Assembly (NCBI RefSeq): GCF_900626145.1
Contig: NZ_LR130816.1
Span: forward strand, 386,576-413,585
Reading direction: 5' to 3'
DNA length: 27,010 nt
DNA from: Intestinimonas timonensis
GTDB lineage: Bacteria; Bacillota; Clostridia; Oscillospirales; Oscillospiraceae
Below the pieces are notes generated by a model. It ran no database searches. It was not told the origin of the DNA and saw only the letters and a program-made list of their open reading frames with translations. The number at the start of each line of letters is the position of its first letter. Within the stretch, counting starts at the first letter, position 1. The translations under genes were made by a program, and so were the position numbers. Of the stretch, positions 1 through 7,106 are shown piece after piece.

Positions 1-1
1 G

Positions 2-97
2 CACAACGCGCCTGACATGAGCCAGACGGATGAAGCCTGGGCCGAATCTTTCCTCCCGGTGAACGCACCCCAGGAATGCAGAAGTCCTAAATCATAA
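2..97 (+). CDS. 3' end of an unidentified gene (partial)
   Basis: An open frame enters from the left edge and stops with TAA at 95-97, giving the last 31 residues of a protein (ending ...QECRSPKS). The composition is acidic and hydrophilic (MSQTDEAWAE). I do not recognise the family. The case for it being real is that a strong factor-independent terminator starts only ten bases after the stop. It could also be a chance frame, since only 96 bases are visible. Confidence 0.35.
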   Translation, partial: HNAPDMSQTDEAWAESFLPVNAPQECRSPKS

Positions 98-106
98 TAG
101 AACTGC

Positions 107-150
107 AGGCCGCCATCTCAATGCACAGGCACTGAGATGGCGGCCTTTTT
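107..150 (+). terminator. Rho-independent terminator
   Basis: A perfect 14-bp stem (AGGCCGCCATCTCA at 107-120 pairs with 133-146) has a 12-base loop and runs straight into TTTTT on the + strand. It closes transcription of whatever gene ends near base 97. It lies within about 20 bases of the point where the next, truncated gene begins. Confidence 0.85.
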
Positions 151-168
151 ATGCGCAGGGAGATTTGA

Positions 169-534
169 CGGTTACCTTATAAACCAATTTTAATTCTGGC
201 ACTACTTCACTATGGTGACCGGGATGGCTGTATTTCTATTGAAAATGCTGCGGTCTATTTTCGTGAATACTATTCAAATAGGAAAGCACAAGGACTGGCA
301 ATTGAGAAGAAACAGTGTATATATCTGAGAGACGATGTGACCGATGCACAAATAATCGCAAATCTTCTTTCTAACCCCGTAAAGGCATTAATAGAGAGCG
401 GCTTTTTCTTTTATAACGAAGACGCGCATGTATTTTCTGTTTCTCCGGACATCTGGAGCACGATTGACATATCCAATAAAGCTGCGATTACGAGAATATG
501 TCGTCAAAAACTGAAAGACTACTACAAAGACTAA
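169..534 (+). pseudogene. 5'-truncated gene upstream of vsr, function unknown
   Basis: Frame 1 is open from base 169, just after an in-frame TGA at 166, to TAA at 532-534. It encodes about 121 residues starting RLPYKPILILALLHYGDRDG and ending QKLKDYYKD. No ATG/GTG start with a ribosome site occurs near 169; the only later in-frame starts (for example GTG 337) would remove half of the clearly protein-like sequence, so the 5' end appears lost. It has no transmembrane or signal segment. It lies 18 bases upstream of vsr and reads as the same transcription unit, so a restriction-modification or repair-associated role is inferred from context only. Family not identified. It may be nearly full length apart from its start. 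Confidence 0.55.
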
Positions 535-649
535 TTGAAATGGGGGATTGTTATGGCCGATGTCCATTCTCCGGAAACCAGAAGCTATAATATGTCCCGT
601 ATTCGTGGAAAGGATACTAGGGCTTGTTTGAAAAAAGGCGGAGATTGTG

Positions 650-1105
650 CTAAAGCAACAAAATAGCGATGGAGGCAAGATACACAAAGGCTAGGAAGGA
701 AGCATCCGACTTGTCATATCTGGTGGCGATTCTGCGAAACCACTTGATTTTCTGGAAAAAACACTCCACCAGATGGCGTTCTTTATACAGATGCCAGTCA
801 ACCGGCCAGGGATCGGAAACGTTGCTTTGCGGCGGGATCACATAGCTGGCCCCGTGCGCTGAGATATATTCCCGAATCGTCCGGGCACCATAGGCCCGGT
901 CTGCCAGCACGGCACTCCCGCCGATTCTGACCTTTTTCAGCAGTTCAACAGCGTGAACCGAATCGTGGTCATTTCCAGCGGAGAGAAGGAACTCCACCGG
1001 GTTTCCCAGACCGTCTACGACAGCGTGGAGCTTTGTGTTCCACCCGCCTTTGGTACGGCCAACCGCCTTATCCGCCGTTTTTTTCCCCGCCATTTGCGCT
1101 TTCAT
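650..1105 (-). CDS. IS427-type transposase, second frame (OrfB, catalytic)
   Basis: This frame overlaps OrfA by 38 bases and encodes the DDE catalytic core. GRTKGGWNTKLHAVVDG is the start of the DDE_Tnp_1-like fold; VLADRAYGA carries the second Asp; ERHLVECFFQKIKWFRRIAT carries the catalytic Glu in the characteristic IS5 context. It probably has no start of its own and is made as an OrfA-OrfB fusion by -1 frameshifting at the A7 run. The fused protein would be about 260 residues, the normal size for this group. All three catalytic residues are present. Confidence 0.9.
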   Translation of the reverse strand: MKAQMAGKKTADKAVGRTKGGWNTKLHAVVDGLGNPVEFLLSAGNDHDSVHAVELLKKVRIGGSAVLADRAYGARTIREYISAHGASYVIPPQSNVSDPWPVDWHLYKERHLVECFFQKIKWFRRIATRYDKSDASFLAFVYLASIAILLL

Positions 1106-1415
1106 GCACCTTTACGCAAGTGGAGTCCATGCTCAGGTTCTCCATATCCGCGTCCGCAGACAGTGTGTGGAATACCGCTTCCAGAGTGCCCTCATTCCGC
1201 CATTTGGCGAATCTTGCGTATATAGACTGCCAAGGACCATAGGTCGCCGGCAGCTCACGCCACTGCGCACCGCTCCGGACGATCCAGAGCATTCCGTTGA
1301 GCATGATCCCGTTATCCTTCCGGGGACGACCCCGCTTTCCCGTTTCTTCCGGTGGCAGCAGCGGCTTGATTCGTTCCCATTGTTCTTTTGTTAATTCATA
1401 TCGTTTCATGCTCAT
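1068..1415 (-). CDS. IS427-type transposase, first frame (OrfA)
   Basis: 115 residues beginning MSMKRYELTKEQWERIKPLL, the typical N-terminal DNA-binding half of IS5-family transposases (DUF4096-like region with PPEETGKRGRPRKDN and GAQWRELPATYGPW). It ends with the first catalytic Asp in MDSTCVKVH. The last codons (NGGEKNGG) run over an A-rich tract after which the frame stops. The second half of the enzyme is in the -1 frame. A second in-frame ATG at 1409 (MKRYEL) is an equally plausible start, as neither has a strong ribosome site, which is normal for IS elements that limit their own expression. Confidence 0.9.
   Translation of the reverse strand: MSMKRYELTKEQWERIKPLLPPEETGKRGRPRKDNGIMLNGMLWIVRSGAQWRELPATYGPWQSIYARFAKWRNEGTLEAVFHTLSADADMENLSMDSTCVKVHESANGGEKNGG
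1078..1084 (-). promoter_or_regulatory. Programmed -1 frameshift site (A7)
   Basis: On the minus strand seven consecutive A residues (GGGG-A7-CGG) lie inside the OrfA/OrfB overlap. OrfA reads GAA AAA AAC GGC and stops a few codons later. Slipping back one base gives AAA AAA ACG GCG and continues in OrfB (KKTADK). This is the usual frameshift signal of two-frame IS5 relatives. Confidence 0.75.
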
Positions 1416-1927
1416 AGCTTCGCATAACTTGGTTTCTTGTGCAACTTTTATTTTTCAAACAAGGCCTAAACCACAAGAACTTGTCAGAAAATACTTGTTT
1501 TCTCAAGGATTCCGATACAGAAAAAATGACGCTCGTCTTCCAGGAAAACCGGATATTGTTCTTCCCAAATATAAGACGGTGATCTTTGTAAACGGTTGTT
1601 TCTGGCATGGGCATGAGGGTTGTCACTATTTTGTGTGGCCTAAGAACAATGCGGAATTTTGGAAAAAGAAAATAGGCTCCAACATTGAGCGCGATGCTAA
1701 AAATCACGCCCTCCTCGCCAAGCTCGGATGGAATGTGATTGTAGTTTGGGAATGTGAACTGAAACGATCAACAGCTGAAGAGACACTCAATCTCTTAGTA
1801 CATTGCATCGTGCAGCGGCAGTCATATGGTAACAGCGACTAAAAGTTTTGTATTTCTCCAAGAAAAGCAATTGTGTGACAACAATTTTTCTGCCTATTGG
1901 GATGCTAACTTCGCTACTTTTATCAAA

Positions 1928-1963
1928 AAGACCGTACCTGCTCATATGAACAGGTACGGTCTT
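1928..1963 (-). terminator. Terminator after the Fic gene
   Basis: A 13-bp perfect stem (AAGACCGTACCTG at 1928-1940 with 1951-1963) has a 10-base loop. Read on the minus strand it continues into a T-rich stretch (CTTTTTGATA), placing it as the end of the Fic transcript. It also faces the end of vsr, so it may work in both directions. Confidence 0.8.
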
Positions 1964-1991
1964 CTAAAATGTTATTTTTATTGAAGGATAT

Positions 1992-3038
1992 CTAATTCAG
2001 CCTGAAATAGCAGGTATTCTTCCCACGACCTTCTTTTTTCAATTCTCCGGCTGCGACCAGCTTGCGCAAGGCCCCCTCAATGGAACTGTCACTGAGCGTC
2101 GGGCAAAGCTCCCGGATGTCCTGCTTATTGAACCGCCCGATTCTATTCTTGCTTGCTCTGCGCACCATTTCCAATGCGGACAGCTTGGTTTCCACAAGCG
2201 CCACACGATCTTCAAAGTCTTTGTAGGCGGCAAGGATCGTTCCCAGCAGGTACTTGATGAAGGGCACTACATCCTCATTGCCTTCGTGCCAGCCAGTTTG
2301 CGCCTGTGCAAGCGCGTCGTAATACAGGTCCTTGTTTTTGGCGATTTTGGCTTCAAGGGAGATATACTTGCCGACATAAAATCCGCTTCGGTACAGAAGC
2401 AGCGTTGTGAGCAATCGGCTCATTCGTCCGTTGCCGTCATTGAACGGGTGAATGCACAGGAAGTCATGGATGAAAACCGGGATTGCAATCAACGGCTCCA
2501 GTTCCATGTTGCCAATCACACGATTGTATTCCTCGCAGATTCTGTCCAGCGCTTCCGGCGTTTCATAAGGGGCAAGCGGGGTGAACAGCGTTTCCACATG
2601 ACCGTCCGGATAGGTGGCAGTGATATAATTCTGCACGCTTTTTGTGCGGCCCGCAAGCGGGTTATTCATGTGGCTGTAGAGGATTTTGTGAAGCTGCAGG
2701 ATATAGTTCTGCGTAATTGGTATCGCGTCAAAGCTCTCGTGAATGATACTCAGCACGTCGCGGTATCCGGCGATCTCCTGCTCATCTCGGTTCCTCGGCG
2801 TGGTTTTCTCCTCGACGAGCTGCCGGATTCGGGTGCTCGTGGTAACGATGCCCTCAATGGCATTCGATGCCTCAGTGCTCTGTATCTTGGCAATCTCCAC
2901 GAGCTTTTCGAGTTCCTCCGGGCGCTGCTTCAAATACAGCTCCTGCTTGCCGGCTTCCTTGTATATAGCCGCAATCAAACCAAGAACATCCGAGTCCCAC
3001 TTCTGTTCCTTGATTGCGGAGTAATTGAAGGTTCTCAT
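1992..3038 (-). CDS. Fic family protein (AMP transferase), N-terminally autoinhibited
   Basis: 348 residues. The Fic core motif HPFNDGNGR (residues 197-205) has the catalytic His and the phosphate-binding GNGR, so it should transfer a nucleotide monophosphate, usually AMP, to Ser/Thr/Tyr of a target protein. The inhibitory helix motif SNAIEG (58-63, consensus [S/T]xxxE[G/N]) lies before the Fic domain, making this a class II Fic whose Glu62 would block productive ATP binding. The N-terminus (10-80) resembles the Fic_N domain. The C-terminus from about residue 285 looks like a winged helix (RFNKQDIRELCPTLSDSS). GGAGGTGAG sits 5 bases before the ATG. No separate antitoxin gene is adjacent, consistent with the built-in inhibitory helix. 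Cytosolic. Confidence 0.93.
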   Translation of the reverse strand: MRTFNYSAIKEQKWDSDVLGLIAAIYKEAGKQELYLKQRPEELEKLVEIAKIQSTEASNAIEGIVTTSTRIRQLVEEKTTPRNRDEQEIAGYRDVLSIIHESFDAIPITQNYILQLHKILYSHMNNPLAGRTKSVQNYITATYPDGHVETLFTPLAPYETPEALDRICEEYNRVIGNMELEPLIAIPVFIHDFLCIHPFNDGNGRMSRLLTTLLLYRSGFYVGKYISLEAKIAKNKDLYYDALAQAQTGWHEGNEDVVPFIKYLLGTILAAYKDFEDRVALVETKLSALEMVRRASKNRIGRFNKQDIRELCPTLSDSSIEGALRKLVAAGELKKEGRGKNTCYFRLN

Positions 3039-3066
3039 TCCCTCACCTCCACTCGTTTTTCCTTAA

Positions 3067-3095
3067 ATGGTAACATAAAATAAGGGAATAGTCAA
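3067..3095 (-). promoter_or_regulatory. Probable promoter of the Fic gene
   Basis: On the minus strand TTGACT (complement of 3090-3095) is followed by 17 bases and TACCAT (complement of 3067-3072). It lies about 30 bases upstream of the Fic start. The -35 is good, the -10 only moderate. Confidence 0.45.
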
Positions 3096-3145
3096 TGGGC
3101 TGCGCCATAAATCCCTTACTATTATGCCTGTATTAAGGGATTTAT
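3081..3145. promoter_or_regulatory. Repeated TAAGGGA motifs over the Fic promoter
   Basis: ATAAATCCCTTA at 3107-3118 and TAAGGGATTTAT at 3134-3145 are a perfect 12-bp inverted repeat with a 15-base spacer. A third partial copy, TAAGGGA at 3081-3087, lies between the proposed -35 and -10 boxes. The array looks like operator half-sites. Its binding protein is unknown; the winged-helix end of Fic itself is one possibility. Confidence 0.45.
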
Positions 3146-3203
3146 ACTCAGAGAATAAGGAAAGCACCTCTGCCTATCTTCCCGCCTATTCTTTGTCTGG
3201 TAC

Positions 3204-3258
3204 AAAATAAGCATAGCACCCGAAGCGTATAGGAAGCCTCGGAGGCTATGCTTATTTT
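3204..3258. terminator. Long stem-loop between the Fic region and the IS110 element
   Basis: AAAATAAGCATAGC (3204-3217) pairs perfectly over 14 bases with 3245-3258, with a 27-base loop. On the + strand the right arm ends in TTATTTTTG, so it can act as a terminator shielding the IS110 element from outside transcription. It might also mark the element's left edge. Confidence 0.5.
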
Positions 3259-3259
3259 T

Positions 3260-3455
3260 GTTATAATGGGAGGGCAATGGATGGACGGCTTCTTTGATGA
3301 GCCAAGCGCTCGAGCTGTAAACAGTCCTCCGCCCTCTTGTTATAAAGATTCGATTGAGCAGGTTGCTCCGGCTATGCCGCGTGCGCGTCACGAACCAAAT
3401 TGAATCGTAATAAGCCGGTGCGAAAGCATTGCAATATTTTATCAGGAAGAAAGGA
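3260..3455 (+). ncRNA. IS110 5' leader, candidate bridge RNA
   Basis: About 190 bases without a credible reading frame precede the IS110-type transposase. An extended -10 (TGT-TATAAT, hexamer 3262-3267) has no matching -35 in place. Downstream there are pairable segments: GAGCA/TGCTC around 3356-3368 and CCGGCT (3368-3373) with AGCCGG (3413-3418), the latter flanked by GATTCGATT and AATTGAATC. Known IS110 members make a structured ~180-base bridge RNA from this position, and their promoter is completed only when the ends join, which would explain a -10 without a -35. Loop assignments were not possible by eye. Confidence 0.35.
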
Positions 3456-4322
3456 ATGCCCATGCTCAGTATCGGGATCGATGTGTCCAAAGGAAAAAGT
3501 ACAGTGTGCGGAATGAAGCCAGGGGGAGAAATCGTGTACGCTCCGTTTGAAGTTCAGCACACGAGGGAAGGGATGTCGGAGCTCGTATCGCTGCTGCGCG
3601 GCAGCGGCGAAGAGGTTCGTGCCGTTTTGGAAAGCACCGGCAGCTACCATTGCCCGGTGGTAGCTGCTTTGTTGGAGAACGGAATATTCGTCTCCGTCGT
3701 CAATTCGCTGCGGATGAAGCGGTTTTGCTCACAAAGTATCCGCAAGGTGAAGACCGATCGAATCGACGCCATGCAGATCGCTTTGTACGGTCTGGCCTAT
3801 TGGCAGGAGCTTCAACCGACCAAGCTGCCGGAGGATACATATCGGGAGCTTCAGCTTCTGGCGCGGCAGTATTACCAGATGACCTCCCTCCTTATCAAGG
3901 CAAAGGTCGATTTTAACGCCATCTGTGACCAGGTTTTGCCCGGTATGCAGGAGCTCATGAACGACCATGCCGGACGGCACAAGCTTTCGGACTTTGTCCT
4001 GCGGTATCGTCACACCACTCACATCCTCGAAATGGGAGAAACGCGCTTTCGGAAGGATTATTGCAAATGGGCGGGAAAAAAGGGATACCGCAATTGCGAA
4101 CGTATGGCAGCACTCATCTTTGCCACAGCTCAAAACGGTATCCCTGTGCTTCCCAATGCACCATCCACGCAGATCGTCATTACGGAAGCGATACGAGTCC
4201 TCCACACAGTGGAGGCGTCCCGTGACGCTATCAGCGTGAAATTCAAGTTTGCTGACGAGTTTCGCAGAATTGCCGAATACATTGAAATTAACATTTCTGA
4301 AATTCCCGCCGCGGCGGGCTGA
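3456..4322 (+). pseudogene. IS110-family transposase, C-terminally truncated
   Basis: The N-terminal RuvC-like DEDD domain is clear: LSIGIDVSKGKSTV (first Asp), VLESTGSYH (Glu) and VKTDRIDAMQIA (Asp pair). The middle coiled region continues normally to about residue 258 (TEAIRVLHTVEASRDAIS, near 4233). The normal MPGVGP...ALIAYAG-type C-terminal domain that carries the catalytic Ser is absent, replaced by an unrelated tail ending SEIPAAAG. The protein is 288 residues against ~400 for the family. The start is placed at ATG 3456 (or 3462) behind AGGAAGAAAGGA. It is most likely inactive. Confidence 0.8.
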
Positions 4323-4373
4323 TGCCCGCCACATCATTTCTGGCAGTGTGTTTTCCTAATATGAAACATTCAT

Positions 4374-4730
4374 ATGCTGAACGATTTTAGTTGCAGCTGT
4401 CCGGTGTACATCGCCTGCGGATACACAGACCTGCGGCGGGGCATTGATGGACTGGCCACTCTGGTAAAGAGCCAGTTCCAGATGGACCCGTTTCAGCGGG
4501 CGCTGTTTCTCTTCTGCGGGCGGCGGCGGGACCGGCTCAAGGCGCTGTACTGGGAGGGAGACGGCTTTTTACTGCTGTATAAGCGCCTGGAGAGCGGCAG
4601 TTTTCAATGGCCTCGGAGCACGGAGGAAGTGCAGGCCTTAACACCTCAACAGTACCGCTGGCTGATGGAGGGGCTGAAGACAGAGCAGCCGAAGGCAAAC
4701 AAAGCAGTGAGCGGTCTGAGCGCAATATAA
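4374..4730 (+). CDS. tnpB: IS66-family accessory protein TnpB
   Basis: 118 residues with the IS66 Orf2 signature: YIACGYTDLRRGIDGLA, ALFLFCGRRRDRLKALYWEG and DGFLLLYKRLESGSFQWP. It has the usual family length and looks intact. In IS66 elements TnpB is needed for transposition together with TnpA and TnpC, but its biochemical role is not settled. The tnpA gene expected upstream is missing; the truncated IS110 gene lies there instead, so this belongs to a remnant. Confidence 0.93.
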   Translation: MLNDFSCSCPVYIACGYTDLRRGIDGLATLVKSQFQMDPFQRALFLFCGRRRDRLKALYWEGDGFLLLYKRLESGSFQWPRSTEEVQALTPQQYRWLMEGLKTEQPKANKAVSGLSAI

Positions 4731-4787
4731 TACCGGAAAGCATTGAAAACACTGGTTTTTTGTCCCGTTTTGTGGTATCATTTTCTT

Positions 4788-5396
4788 ATGGGAAATGAGA
4801 AGAAGACTGCCGCAAGCACCCCGGAAATGGTGACCATCTCACGGGCGGAATATGAAGAATTGAAGCTCCAGAACCAATGGCTTCTGGAGCAGCTTGGTCT
4901 TGCAAAAAAACGGCAGTTTGGCACATCCTCAGAGCGGCTCCAGGAGGGCCTGATGGACCAACTGTCTCTCATGGCAAATGAGGCGGAGGCCTACGCCTAT
5001 GGGACGAAAAATGCCACAGCGGAACAGGTGGCGGTGAAGGCCCATGCCCGCAAGCGGCACAGCGGCAATGTACTGGATATCGTGCCGGAGGGAACCCCTA
5101 CGGAAGTGGTGGAGCACCGCCTTTGCGAAGAAGAGCGCACCTGTGATACCTGCGGTGCCGTGATGGAGGAGATTGGGAAAGAGGTGCACCGGAGCCTGAA
5201 GATGGAGCCGGCCCGGTTCTGGATCCGGGAGGATGTGTACTACACCTACGCCTGCAAGCAGTGCGAGGCGGAAACAGGCGAAGGCAATCTCCGGAAAACA
5301 CCCAAACAGCCGACGCTCTGCCTAGGCAGCTTTGCCTCTCCGGAGGCGGTGGCCCATATCATGACGCAGAAATTCGTCATGTACGCGCCGCTGTAG
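4788..5396 (+). pseudogene. tnpC: IS66-family transposase TnpC, C-terminal part lost
   Basis: The N-terminal half is recognisable: a leucine-zipper-like stretch (ISRAEYEELKLQNQWLLEQL), AKKRQFGTSSERL, and the zinc-binding region with CDTCGAVMEEIGKEVHR and CKQCE. It proceeds to QKFVMYAPL, where relatives continue YRQE. The frame instead meets TAG at 5394-5396, formed at the junction with sbcC sequence. About 200 of ~500 residues remain, and the DDE catalytic domain is gone. The start is taken at ATG 4788 (MGNEKK); a TTG at 4743 would add 15 residues. No IS66 terminal repeat is seen at the break, pointing to a deletion rather than a simple insertion. Confidence 0.88.
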
Positions 5397-5551
5397 AGCG
5401 CATAGGTGATGGCATCAAAGATGGTGGTCTTGCCTGCGCCGGTGTCTCCGGTGATGAGGTAAAGCCCCTGTTCCCCCAGCCGCTCCAGGTCCATGACCAC
5501 CTTCCCGGCATAGGGACCGAAGGCGGATACCGTCAATTTCAGCGGTCTCAT
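5393..5551 (-). pseudogene. sbcC: SbcC, N-terminal fragment only
   Basis: [20 protein letters not shown] with Walker [10 protein letters not shown] (residues 35-43) and DAITYALY is the standard start of the SbcC/Rad50 ATPase. Homology ends at about residue 53, where the strand enters antisense IS66 tnpC sequence. The hybrid frame runs on only to 5246, so about 95% of the ~1000-residue protein, including the coiled coil, zinc hook, signature motif and Walker B, is missing. Its ATG overlaps the sbcD stop (ATGA), the normal sbcDC operon arrangement. The fragment cannot act as an ATPase. Confidence 0.93.
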
Positions 5552-6690
5552 CTCTCATCCTCCTCCCAGATGCGCTCCATCCATGCCCGGGCAAAGGCCT
5601 GCTGCTCCTCGCCCATGGGTTGCCCGTTCTGCTTTTCGTAAAACTCCTCCAGCAATTCCAGAGGCGATTTTTGCTCTGCATCTTCCGCCCCATCCAGGCG
5701 GGCTCCCGCCCGGGTGCGCCTGTTGTCATAGTCCAGCTTCATCAGGTTGGGGTAGATGATCTGGAGCTTGCGCATGGCGTCGGGGACGTCCTCCTCATCC
5801 GTGAGGGTGATGTAGACATAGTCCTTCTGATAGCTCGTCCCCTCATAAAACCCCCGGAAGGTCAGTTCTTCATAGGTCCCCCGCAGCTCCACCAGATCCC
5901 GCAGGGGGGCAAGGGGCACTGTGCGCACCGACACCGACCCCTTTGCCTCCAGCTCGACTACGGTCACGGACTTCTGATGCCCGGCTTCAGAGAAGGAATA
6001 CTTGAGGGGCGTACCGCAGTAGCGCACCGTCTCCCTGCCCACCCGCTGAGGCCCGTGGATGTGCCCCAGGGCCACATAGTCAAAGGGATCGAAAACGGAC
6101 ACATCCACATTGTCTGTCCCGCCCACGGAGAGCTCCTCTGAGTCGCACCGGTCGGCGCCGGTGACAAACTGATGGGTCACCAGCACATTTCTCCCGGCCG
6201 GGTCCACGCCCATGGCTTCAATGGCTGCGGCCAGGGCGTCGGTATAGGTGGTGATCTCCCGCTCGGGAAAGCACCGGCGCACATGGGCCGGCTTTACAAA
6301 GGGCAGGAGATAGAAATTTACCGTGCCGTACGCGTCGGTCAGGGTGATGGGGCTCACCCTGCCGTCATAGACGGGGGCCAGGTGGACACCGCTCCCCTCC
6401 ATCAGCCGCCTGCCGAAGGCCATGCGCTCCGGAGAATCGTGATTGCCGCTGATGAGGAAGATCTGGAGGTCCCGTTTGGCCAGCCGCACCAGGAAGTCAT
6501 CCAGCAGAGCCACCGCTTCCGCGGACGGCACAGTCTTGTCATAGACGTCCCCGGCAATCAGGACCCCGTCTGGCTGCTCCTCGTCCATGATGTGTAGGAT
6601 CTCCGTGAGGATGTACTGCTGGTCCTCCAGCATGGAAAACTCATTGACCCGCTTGCCCAGATGCAGGTCGGAGAGGTGAATCAATTTCAT
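5548..6690 (-). CDS. sbcD: SbcD/Mre11 nuclease subunit
   Basis: 380 residues with the Mre11 metallophosphoesterase motifs in order: HLSDLHLG (5-12), AGDVYD (46-51), [13 protein letters not shown] and ALGHIHGPQ, which together bind two Mn ions. The C-terminal capping/SbcC-binding region follows, and length is typical. With SbcC it forms an ATP-dependent complex that cuts hairpins and protein-blocked DNA ends. TTAGGAGGG lies 8 bases before the ATG and a good promoter lies at 6780-6808. Its partner sbcC, directly downstream, is truncated, so unless another sbcC copy exists elsewhere this nuclease lacks its motor. Confidence 0.95.
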   Translation of the reverse strand: MKLIHLSDLHLGKRVNEFSMLEDQQYILTEILHIMDEEQPDGVLIAGDVYDKTVPSAEAVALLDDFLVRLAKRDLQIFLISGNHDSPERMAFGRRLMEGSGVHLAPVYDGRVSPITLTDAYGTVNFYLLPFVKPAHVRRCFPEREITTYTDALAAAIEAMGVDPAGRNVLVTHQFVTGADRCDSEELSVGGTDNVDVSVFDPFDYVALGHIHGPQRVGRETVRYCGTPLKYSFSEAGHQKSVTVVELEAKGSVSVRTVPLAPLRDLVELRGTYEELTFRGFYEGTSYQKDYVYITLTDEEDVPDAMRKLQIIYPNLMKLDYDNRRTRAGARLDGAEDAEQKSPLELLEEFYEKQNGQPMGEEQQAFARAWMERIWEEDER

Positions 6691-6779
6691 CGCAATCCCT
6701 CCTAATATGACGACAGGATGGCGTTCATACAGCGTTGGAGAATGCAGATCTGCTTTACATTTGAAATGCAGTTTTTCCC

Positions 6780-6808
6780 ATTATACTGAATCGCCCCCTC
6801 CTCAGCAA
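6780..6808 (-). promoter_or_regulatory. sbcD promoter
   Basis: On the minus strand TTGCTG, 17 bases, then consensus TATAAT (complement of 6780-6785). It lies about 90 bases upstream of the sbcD start. The rest of the 6691-6956 gap holds no gene that I can support. Confidence 0.65.
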
Positions 6809-6956
6809 GGGAGAGAAATTCCAATCTGTCATCAAAGGGTCTCCATGGCCGGATGCTGGAACATACCGCCGTGACATGCCCGTCCTCAGCGCCGTGTCAG
6901 AGGGCGCATACATACGTCTTTGCCGCAACGTCCGATAGAAAAGGAATTGCCTTATA

Positions 6957-6985
6957 TTGACGAAAGAACGGTTCCCGCCTATGAT
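6957..6985 (+). promoter_or_regulatory. Promoter of the cat-def-arsC operon
   Basis: TTGACG (6957-6962), a 17-base spacer and TATGAT (6980-6985) give a near-consensus vegetative promoter. Transcription would begin near 6992, leaving a leader of about 115 bases before the first gene. No convincing leader peptide or terminator was seen in it. Confidence 0.7.
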
Positions 6986-7106
6986 AGTTGAAGAAGAACT
7001 GCTTTGCCCCATCAGAAGGCGCTGGGCATCCTGCCGGTCCGAGCAGAGGAAAGGCCGGGCAAACCCGTCCAGAGGGCGCGAAGCAGTCCAAGGAGGAACA
7101 GGTGAA

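Larger units (their letters stand above)
620..1466 (-). mobile_element. IS5-family (IS427-type) insertion sequence
   Basis: Terminal inverted repeats of 16 bases match at 15 positions (GGGCTTGTTTGAAAAA at 620-635 against the complement of 1451-1466). The flanks carry a short direct repeat, TA at 618-619 and 1467-1468, or CTA if the right boundary is moved one base inward. Two overlapping transposase frames lie on the minus strand. The size (~847 bp), two-frame layout and 2-3 base duplication fit the IS427 branch of IS5. Both frames and both ends look intact, so it may be mobile. Confidence 0.92.
553..1842 (+). pseudogene. vsr: Very short patch repair endonuclease (Vsr), split by an IS
   Basis: The ATG at 553 opens with MADVHSPETRSYNMSRIRGK, the canonical Vsr N-terminus. 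The frame breaks at 619 where an insertion sequence enters and resumes at 1469 with PQELVRKYLF. The remainder contains PGKPDIVL (catalytic Asp), the zinc/His motif NGCFWHGHEGC and VVWECEL, to TAA at 1842. Removing the element plus one target copy restores a continuous ~146-residue protein, the usual Vsr length, with the junction reading KDT-KPQEL as in intact relatives. Vsr nicks T:G mismatches created by deamination of 5-methylcytosine and normally sits with a cytosine methyltransferase, none of which remains here. The gene is inactive as it stands. Confidence 0.93.
3260..4322 (+). mobile_element. IS110-family element, 3' part missing
   Basis: The left non-coding leader and the N-terminal two-thirds of the transposase are present. 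The C-terminal Transposase_20 region and the right end are not; the sequence passes within about 90 bases into an IS66 remnant. IS110 elements lack inverted repeats, so the left boundary is only approximate. It is probably not mobile on its own. Confidence 0.6.

Noticed and set aside
2286..3083. A 265-codon + strand frame opposite the Fic gene
   Set aside because: Antisense shadow of Fic; the Fic motif and ribosome site are on the other strand.
3204..3258. The hairpin as a small transposon (MITE) with terminal repeats
   Set aside because: Only one copy is visible, the stem continues into a T-run and no flanking duplication was found; a terminator is simpler.
6992..7106. Leader of the cat operon as a translational attenuator with a leader peptide, as in inducible cat genes
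   Set aside because: No short reading frame after the predicted transcription start and no hairpin sequestering the ribosome site was found.
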